NCBI GenBank assembly: GCA_947296775.1
Contig: CAMYRF010000017.1
Coordinates: 1-10,359 of the forward strand
Source of the DNA: an uncultured Mycoplasmatota bacterium
GTDB lineage: Bacteria > Bacillota_I > Bacilli_A > RF39 > UBA660
Direction of reading: 5' to 3'
Length of the DNA: 10,359 bases
In this document: positions 6,122 through 10,359 of the stretch, piece after piece
How positions within the stretch are numbered: the stretch's first letter is position 1
How the letters are laid out: each line of letters starts with the position of its first letter
Program-made: the position numbers and the translations under genes
Notes under the pieces: generated by a model
What the model was told of the DNA's origin: nothing
What the model saw: only the letters and a program-made list of their open reading frames with translations
Database searches by the model: none

Positions 6122-6146
6122 CAAAATATAAATAAGAGGTGATTTC

Positions 6147-6965
6147 ATGTATAAAAATGAAGCAGAATTTTTAAAAGACTATGATCCAAACAAATTTGAT
6201 AGATTATCACTTACTACAGATATTCTATTATTCAGCGTTTCAAAAGAAGAAGAGACTAATTATCGTAAGCTAAGTAAGAAACACTTTAGTGTACTATTAG
6301 TAAAACGAGATACATATCCATTTAAAGACAAATGGTGCCTTCCAGGTGGTTTTATGAATATTGATGAAGATATTGAAAACTGTCCTAAAAGAATACTCGC
6401 CAAGGAAACAAACTTACATGATATTTATATGGAACAACTATATACTTTTGGTAGTATTGATAGAGACCCTAGAATGCGCATTGTTTCAACCGCTTATATG
6501 GCTTTAGTAGATAAAAACATGCTAAAAGATAAACTCGCACCTAATGCATCATGGTTTAACATAACTGTATTAGAAGACGAAAAAAAACTCAATATAACAT
6601 TAGATAGTAAAGAAAACACACATATTAGTCTAGAATATAAAAAAGTAAAAATAGATGGTAAAGATAAATTAAAAGTAACAAAAAATAATGATTTAGCATT
6701 CGATCACGCGCTAGTAATTGCTACTGGAATAGAAAGACTTAAAAATAAAATAGAATATACTGATATTGTTTTTAATATGATGCCTAAATATTTCACTTTA
6801 GGAGAATTACAGCAAGTATATGAAGTTATTTTAAACAAAAAATTACTAGACCCTGCTTTCAGACGTATCATTAGTAATAAAGTAGAAAAAACAGATAAAG
6901 TACAAACTGGAGGCGGACATAGACCATCCGCACTGTTTAAATACAAAAATGCGAAAAATAAATAA
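6147..6965 (+). CDS. nrtR: NrtR-type transcriptional regulator of NAD metabolism (Nudix domain plus winged helix)
   Basis: 272 aa. An N-terminal Nudix-like domain (about 20-150) includes WCLPGGFMNIDED. The C-terminal winged helix-turn-helix (about 186-268) has the NrtR pattern: FDHALVIATGIERLKNKIEY, then FTLGELQQVYE (216-226), and a wing with TGGGHRPSALF (254-264). The Nudix box starting at Gly68 is degenerate: in place of REUXEEXGU it reads RILAKETNL, so two acidic residues and the Gly are lost (Ile83, Lys86, Asn89). That predicts ligand sensing without hydrolysis, as known for some NrtR proteins, which are released from DNA by ADP-ribose. Its likely targets are the palindrome at 1320-1344 and related sites. 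It has its own promoter and overlaps nadK by 17 bp. Confidence 0.92.
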   Translation: MYKNEAEFLKDYDPNKFDRLSLTTDILLFSVSKEEETNYRKLSKKHFSVLLVKRDTYPFKDKWCLPGGFMNIDEDIENCPKRILAKETNLHDIYMEQLYTFGSIDRDPRMRIVSTAYMALVDKNMLKDKLAPNASWFNITVLEDEKKLNITLDSKENTHISLEYKKVKIDGKDKLKVTKNNDLAFDHALVIATGIERLKNKIEYTDIVFNMMPKYFTLGELQQVYEVILNKKLLDPAFRRIISNKVEKTDKVQTGGGHRPSALFKYKNAKNK

Positions 6966-7752
6966 AATAAAAATAATTGCTAATGATGACCAAAAATCAA
7001 TTGAAACAAAAATAAAATTAGAAACACTTCTAAAAAAAAATAACTTTGAAATAACTGATAATAAAAGTGATTTAGCCATAGCTATTGGCGGTGATGGAAC
7101 ATTTATAAGTACAGTTCATAAACTTAATTTTGATAAAAACACATACTATTTAGGTATAAATACAGGAACATTAGGTTTTCTTCAAGATATAAATCCAGAA
7201 AATTTAGAGGACTTTGTAGATAATCTAAATAATAATAGATTTAAAACAGAAAAAATTGCTTTACAACAAACAGAGATTACCACAAACAATAATAAATATA
7301 ATTGTTATTCATTAAATGAAATAGTTGTAAGAGATAATAAATTTAAAACAACACATTTAATTGTAAAAGTAAATGATAAATTATTAGAAGAATTTGCAGG
7401 TGATGGGTTATTAGTATCAACATCATTAGGGTCAACTGCATATAATGCTTCATTAGAAGGAGCCATGGTTGCCTTTGATATTAACTGTGTTCAAATTTCG
7501 CCAATCGCCCCATTAGTAAATAGGGTATATAGAAGTTTAAAACAATCAATTATTCTTCCAGAAAACAATATTATAACAATTGAACCTAGATATGAAAAAA
7601 ACAACGATTTGTTAGTTATAGTAGATGGCAAACCAGAATTTTATACAGATGTAACTTATGTAAAAACTAAAATTAGTGATAAAAAAATAACCTGTCTGAG
7701 AATGAATGAATTTGATTATATTGATAAAATAAGAGAAAAATTTCTAAAATAA
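6949..7752 (+). CDS. nadK: NAD kinase
   Basis: Phosphorylates NAD to NADP, completing the pathway. The 267-aa protein has the invariant GGDGT (47-51), GINTGTLGFL, NEIVVRD, GDGLLVSTSLGSTAYN and a C-terminal VDGKPEF, in family order. In STSLGST the more usual TPTGST is altered, but the surrounding Gly and Ser/Thr residues are kept. The start at 6949 lies inside the nrtR 3' end with no recognisable Shine-Dalgarno, so translation probably depends on ribosomes finishing nrtR. The stop codon (7750-7752) touches the base of a terminator, so this is the last gene of the cluster. Confidence 0.96.
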   Translation: MRKINKIKIIANDDQKSIETKIKLETLLKKNNFEITDNKSDLAIAIGGDGTFISTVHKLNFDKNTYYLGINTGTLGFLQDINPENLEDFVDNLNNNRFKTEKIALQQTEITTNNNKYNCYSLNEIVVRDNKFKTTHLIVKVNDKLLEEFAGDGLLVSTSLGSTAYNASLEGAMVAFDINCVQISPIAPLVNRVYRSLKQSIILPENNIITIEPRYEKNNDLLVIVDGKPEFYTDVTYVKTKISDKKITCLRMNEFDYIDKIREKFLK

Positions 7753-7776
7753 AAAGTAAGTTCTAACTTACTTTTT
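7751..7776. terminator. Shared bidirectional terminator after nadK
   Basis: Inverted repeat with core GTAAGT (7756-7761) and ACTTAC (7766-7771), loop TCTA, flanked by five A on the left and six T on the right that extend the pairing. It ends the NAD cluster on the plus strand and, read from the other side, the minus-strand pseudogene whose stop codon lies inside it. Confidence 0.85.
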
Positions 7777-8004
7777 TAGTACTTTAACTTTAGAATATCC
7801 TTTATCTAAAAGTTCATTAAATTCATCAGGAAGCTTATTAATAGCGGCCTCTCGTAATTCGTTAGGAATTCCATATAATGCTTCAGCCATACTTCCAGCA
7901 ATACAAGCAATTGTATCTGTATCACCACCAAAAGAAACTGCATTTCTGATTGTCTCTTCAAAATCATTAGAAGCCAATAAAGCAAAAATAATATTAGTAT
8001 TAGC
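7768..8004 (-). pseudogene. ADP-ribosylglycohydrolase, C-terminal fragment
   Basis: The minus-strand frame encodes only the last third of an ADP-ribosylglycohydrolase (DraG/ARH family): FALLASNDFEETIRNAV, then the hallmark SFGGDTDTIACIAGSMAEALYG, whose Asp residues bind the catalytic Mg pair, and a typical helical end. The N-terminal catalytic TDDT region is absent both here and up to 8640. Upstream the frame runs straight into transposase-like sequence, so the fragment has no proper start and is almost certainly non-functional. The intact enzyme would remove ADP-ribose from proteins, so its former presence beside an NrtR/NAD cluster makes biological sense. Confidence 0.8.
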
Positions 8005-8016
8005 ATTAGTATTTGC
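7993..8016. repeat. 12-bp tandem duplication near the pseudogene junction
   Basis: ATTAGTATTAGC (7993-8004) is followed at once by ATTAGTATTTGC (8005-8016), 11 of 12 identical. On the minus strand it encodes ANTN twice. It lies near the point where transposase-like sequence gives way to glycohydrolase sequence, and may be a trace of the joining event. Confidence 0.65.
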
Positions 8017-8473
8017 TTTAAAATGAGGTTTTAAAGCTTTAATCCATTTCGCACCATCACCCATAATGAAAATGTTTTAACTTCATCTAAATTATAAATA
8101 TAGTATAAATAATCTAAAGCCTCTTCTAAGAATTTATTGTTTTTAAATCCGGTAAATATCCGCTGATTATTTAAAGAACGTCTTAGTTTTTTATTAATCC
8201 CATCAAAAATAACAATTATGGTGGGCTTTAATATGATATTTTCTTTTTCTTTCTATAGAATTAGAATATGATTTATCGATAGTTTCAAAAATAGTAACTA
8301 AACTTTGTTTGGCTATTTCACATAAAGAATTATCTAAACTAGATAATAAATCAATATAATTGTATACTTTATTAGCATTATTTGTTTTGTTTAGTTCTTT
8401 CTTTAAATTTGAAGAAAATTGATTAAATATCATTTTTTAAGATTTTTTCATAATTTTCTGATCTAATGTCCAT
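8005..8473 (-). pseudogene. Decayed transposase, probably ISLre2/UPF0236 family
   Basis: Three minus-strand frames together resemble one ISLre2-type transposase. Segment A (8473-8423) starts MDIRSENYEKILKNDI behind AAGGAG and stops early. Segment B (8433-8203) continues with FNQFSSNLKKEL and the family-like IDKSYSNSIERKRKYHIKAH. Segment C (8219 to about 8070) has LRRSLNNQRIFTG, LEEALDYLYYIYNLDEVKTF, and a final shift leads to MGDGAKWIK (8064-8038), matching the GDGAxWIK motif. At least two frameshifts are present, an internal stretch of roughly 100 residues appears deleted, and everything after WIKALKPHFK is missing. Family assignment rests on recalled motifs and was not searched. Confidence 0.68.
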
Positions 8474-8530
8474 AGGAAGACTCCTTTCAAATGTGTTTTT
8501 AACAATTACATTTTATCAAAGAGCCTTCCT
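8474..8530 (-). promoter_or_regulatory. Long hairpin masking the transposase ribosome binding site
   Basis: On the minus strand AGGAAGGCTCTTT (8530-8518) can pair with AAAGGAGTCTTCCT (8487-8474), giving 13 pairs with one G-T and one bulged G. AAATGT and ACATTT inside the loop can extend it. The 3' arm contains the AAGGAG site of the transposase pseudogene. Such masking is known to limit transposase translation in several IS families. Read on the plus strand, the hairpin is followed by five T and could act as a terminator. Confidence 0.6.
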
Positions 8531-8582
8531 TTTTGTATACCTAATCCCAAAACTATTTTACACCAGCTAAAAGTAAAATAAT

Positions 8583-8610
8583 TTGACAACACCCATAATA
8601 TGTATATAAT
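8583..8610 (+). promoter_or_regulatory. Promoter of the 259-aa membrane protein gene
   Basis: A perfect TTGACA (8583-8588) and a perfect TATAAT (8605-8610) are 16 bp apart, followed by AAGGAG (8631-8636) 6 nt before the ATG at 8643. No inverted repeat like the pncA operator is visible here. Confidence 0.85.
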
Positions 8611-8642
8611 ATTAGATACAAAATTAGCAAAAGGAGTTAAAT

Positions 8643-9422
8643 ATGCAAAAAATCATCATAACAAAAGACGGCAAAGATCACATTATTAGTAAAACCAAAA
8701 AAGGTGATACCATTTTTAGACAATTTGCCCATAGCCCAGAATATATAAAAAAAATAACCTTGCAAATGGCAAACACTACATTAAAAGAAAAAATAAAAGA
8801 TCTTAGAGCAATTTACCAAAGTGAAGAAGAAATTAACAAAAAATATAATATTCCAATAAATGTTAGTAGTTTTTTCATGATTGGCAGTTTACCATTTTTA
8901 GTTACCATATTCCCACTATCAGCAGTAACATTCACAGGCTCTTTGATCGCATTGGTCACAATTTATAAAACATATACAAAAGAAATAAAAAACAACCTTG
9001 AACTTCAAAAACAAATTGATTATTTAGAAGAGATTATTGAACACAACAACAATACAATGCCAAATGGCTATGAGGTGATTAAAGATGAACAATTACAAGC
9101 AGCTAAAGTCAACTATCAAAATCAGCCTGAAAGTGCCATAACCATAATCGACGAAGAAGAAATAAATAAATTAACTGAAGATTATCTAGAAGCATACAAA
9201 ATATATAAAGCAAATAAACAAATAATTCAAATGACATACAATCATAGCTTAGAAAGCTTGACAATATTTTTACAAGAATTAGGGCTAAACACTAATCAAA
9301 TAACAATCATTTTTAACCTAGTCACCGAAAACAAAGAAAGTTATTTAACATCAATTACTGAAGAATATATAAATTATCCTAAGAAAAAGACTTTAAAAAA
9401 ACTAAATAAAAAAGTAAAATAA
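8643..9422 (+). CDS. Unknown 259-aa protein with a central transmembrane hairpin
   Basis: No family is recognised. The layout is a basic, polar N-terminal region (1-70, with KEKIKDLRAIYQSEEEINKKY predicted helical), two closely spaced hydrophobic segments (about 75-91 and 93-108) split by Pro91, then a charged, probably coiled-coil stretch (109-140) and a long acidic-to-basic cytoplasmic tail ending KKKTLKKLNKKVK. There is no signal peptide, so both termini are expected in the cytoplasm with a short hairpin in the membrane. It has its own strong promoter and ribosome binding site and is followed 62 bp later by rnc, which also has its own promoter. It is clearly expressed-looking, but no function can be assigned. 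Confidence 0.85.
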   Translation: MQKIIITKDGKDHIISKTKKGDTIFRQFAHSPEYIKKITLQMANTTLKEKIKDLRAIYQSEEEINKKYNIPINVSSFFMIGSLPFLVTIFPLSAVTFTGSLIALVTIYKTYTKEIKNNLELQKQIDYLEEIIEHNNNTMPNGYEVIKDEQLQAAKVNYQNQPESAITIIDEEEINKLTEDYLEAYKIYKANKQIIQMTYNHSLESLTIFLQELGLNTNQITIIFNLVTENKESYLTSITEEYINYPKKKTLKKLNKKVK

Positions 9423-9458
9423 ACTCCAAATAAAATTCTTCTAAAATAAAACGAAATA

Positions 9459-9467
9459 TGATATAAT
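9459..9467 (+). promoter_or_regulatory. Extended -10 promoter of rnc
   Basis: TGATATAAT at 9459-9467 is a perfect extended -10 (TGn plus TATAAT). No good -35 is seen at 16-18 bp (TTCTAA at 9439-9444 is weak). The predicted start near 9474 falls on the AGGAG site (9473-9477), so the rnc leader would be only about 10 nt. Transcription may also read through from the gene upstream, since no terminator is visible between them. Confidence 0.6.
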
Positions 9468-9484
9468 CTATTAGGAGTGATTTG

Positions 9485-10147
9485 ATGAAATTATTAGATA
9501 ATTTAGGAATAAAACCAAATAACCTCAGTTTATATGAAACTGCACTTTCACATACATCATATGCTAATGAACACAATTTAGAAAGTTACGAAAGGTTAGA
9601 ATTTTTAGGAGATGCCGTTTTAGAACTTCTAATGAGTGACTATCTTTACAATACTAAAAACATTGATGAAGGAAAAATGACCAAAACAAGAGCGCATTAT
9701 GTCTGTGAAACTGCACTTTACGAATATTCCACTAAACTAGGACTTAATGAATATTTAAAACTAGGAAAAGGAGAAGCAGAAAGTGGAGGAAAATACCGAA
9801 AAGCCATCGTTTCCGATATTTTCGAATCATTTTTAGGCGCACTTTATTTAGATCAAGGAATAGAAGTAGCTAGAAAATTCTTTAACGATAACGTAATTTC
9901 ATATATCGAAAATCACGAAATAGATTTCTTTGATGACTACAAATCCGCCCTTCAAGAATACGTTCAAACCGACAAAAGAAGTCTAGAATATAAACTAATT
10001 GACGAAAGTGGGCCAGCACATAACAAAAAATTCACAGTCGAAGTAATTATTGACGATATTACTTATGGAGTTGGAACCGCACATTCAAAAAAAGCCGCTG
10101 AGCAAGAAGCTGCAAAAGATGCACTTGCAAAAGCACAGAAAGGATGA
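9485..10147 (+). CDS. rnc: Ribonuclease III
   Basis: Double-strand-specific endoribonuclease that processes rRNA precursors and structured mRNAs. 220 aa, normal for the family. The nuclease domain has HTSYANE, the signature ERLEFLGDAVLEL (36-48) with Glu39 and Asp43, and DIFESFLGALYLD with Asp111 and Glu114, giving the full acidic metal-binding set. A C-terminal double-stranded RNA-binding domain (about 152-219) has the usual KSALQEYVQ, the GPAHNKKF loop and a final Ala/Lys-rich helix (SKKAAEQEAAKDAL). ATG 9485 is preferred over the in-frame TTG 9482, because AGGAG (9473-9477) is 7 nt before the ATG. It is followed 5 bp later by a YebC-family gene. Confidence 0.97.
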   Translation: MKLLDNLGIKPNNLSLYETALSHTSYANEHNLESYERLEFLGDAVLELLMSDYLYNTKNIDEGKMTKTRAHYVCETALYEYSTKLGLNEYLKLGKGEAESGGKYRKAIVSDIFESFLGALYLDQGIEVARKFFNDNVISYIENHEIDFFDDYKSALQEYVQTDKRSLEYKLIDESGPAHNKKFTVEVIIDDITYGVGTAHSKKAAEQEAAKDALAKAQKG

Positions 10148-10152
10148 TTTAA

Positions 10153-10359
10153 ATGGGAAGAGCTTATGAAGTAAGAAAAGCAAGTATTCAAAAAACAGGA
10201 GCTGCAAAAGCAAAACTATATTCAATGTACGCTAAAGAAATATATCAAGCCGCTAAAAACGGAGGAACTGAATTTGAAAGTAACAGTGCACTTAAAAGAT
10301 TAGTTGATAAAGCAAAAAAAGAACAAGTACCAAGCGATATAATCAATAGAGCCATTGAT
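10153..10359 (+). CDS. YebC/PmpR-family DNA-binding protein, N-terminal part
   Basis: The first 69 residues are present and the gene runs off the right edge. The N-terminus MGRAYEVRKASIQKTGAAKA, followed by KLYSMYAKEIYQAAKNGG and KRLVDKAKKEQVPSDIINRAI, is the conserved opening of the YebC/PmpR (DUF28) family. Members of this family have been described as transcription regulators and, more recently, as factors helping ribosomes through difficult sequences. AAAGGA (10139-10144) lies inside the rnc 3' end 8 nt before the ATG, and the 5-bp gap from rnc implies cotranscription. Confidence 0.93.
   Translation, partial: MGRAYEVRKASIQKTGAAKAKLYSMYAKEIYQAAKNGGTEFESNSALKRLVDKAKKEQVPSDIINRAID

Larger units (their letters stand above)
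8005..8530 (-). mobile_element. Insertion sequence remnant, one end only
   Basis: This is the transposase pseudogene plus its upstream hairpin region. The promoter-proximal end may lie near 8530, where the structured inverted repeat stops. The opposite end was lost when the element was joined to the glycohydrolase fragment near 8005. No target-site duplication can be shown with one end missing. Confidence 0.5.

Noticed and set aside
6704..7079. Two minus-strand open frames over nrtR and nadK
   Set aside because: They overlap each other and two conserved genes, with no ribosome binding site or recognisable motif.
7806..8006. 66-aa second minus-strand frame over the glycohydrolase fragment
   Set aside because: It is an out-of-frame reading of the GGDTDT region; the other frame carries the conserved motif.
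8203..8433. 76-aa minus-strand frame as an independent small gene
   Set aside because: Its sequence fits the N-terminal part of an ISLre2-type transposase and is flanked by other pieces of the same protein in shifted frames, so it is treated as part of the pseudogene.
9379..9576. 65-aa minus-strand open frame over the rnc start
   Set aside because: It is antisense to the rnc promoter and the conserved RNase III N-terminus; no start signals.
1..10359. Mycoplasma-type genetic code (TGA as Trp)
   Set aside because: nadE and rnc end at TGA in the expected places, Trp positions use TGG, and no conserved gene has an in-frame TGA.
1..10359. CRISPR array, tRNA, rRNA or prophage
   Set aside because: No regularly spaced repeats, no cloverleaf with a T-loop GTTCRANNC core and no phage structural genes were seen.

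Overview
The window looks like chromosomal DNA from a very AT-rich, low-GC Gram-positive (Bacillota, or a Mollicutes-like Bacilli lineage). The clues are consensus TTGACA/TATAAT promoters, AAGGAG-type ribosome binding sites, short hairpin-plus-T terminators, a lipobox lipoprotein and Firmicutes-type gene families. TGA is used as a stop (nadE, rnc) and TGG for Trp, so the genetic code is standard rather than the Mycoplasma code. The exact taxon cannot be fixed from sequence reading alone.

Layout. Positions 1-70 hold the tail of an unidentified plus-strand gene ending at a bidirectional terminator (77-108). On the minus strand, a two-gene unit runs from about 1209 to 87: yidD, probably leaderless, overlaps a metal-binding-type (ZnuA/TroA-like) lipoprotein that lacks the usual His ligands. 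Positions 1267-1435 hold a terminator and then a regulated promoter. Positions 1436-7752 form one plus-strand NAD(P) cluster: pncA, pncB, an unknown 222-aa gene, a Nudix ADP-ribose pyrophosphatase-type gene, nadE, nadD, then a second promoter, nrtR and nadK. A shared terminator at 7751-7776 separates this from minus-strand debris at 7768-8530: a fragment of an ADP-ribosylglycohydrolase gene joined in frame to a decayed transposase (probably ISLre2/UPF0236 family). The window closes with an unknown two-helix membrane protein (8643-9422), rnc (RNase III) and the start of a YebC/PmpR-family gene.

How it works together. The cluster encodes the complete salvage route from nicotinamide to NADP: nicotinamide to nicotinate (PncA), to NaMN (PncB), to NaAD (NadD), to NAD (NadE), to NADP (NadK). 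NrtR, a Nudix-domain repressor known in other bacteria to sense ADP-ribose, is the obvious regulator. A perfect 9+7+9 palindrome sits exactly on the -10 box of the pncA promoter. Two related half-palindromic sites occur exactly 40 nt upstream of the pncA and pncB start codons. NrtR's own Nudix box has lost catalytic residues, while the other Nudix protein in the operon has an intact box, suggesting a split between sensor and inducer-degrading enzyme.

The most unusual signals are: the 222-aa gene of unknown function, bracketed by a 25-bp exact direct repeat in the same reading frame at the 3' ends of pncB and of the gene itself; the repeated 31-bp leader before pncA and pncB; the transposase/glycohydrolase chimera with a 12-bp tandem duplication near its junction; and the lipoprotein with no His at its metal-ligand positions.
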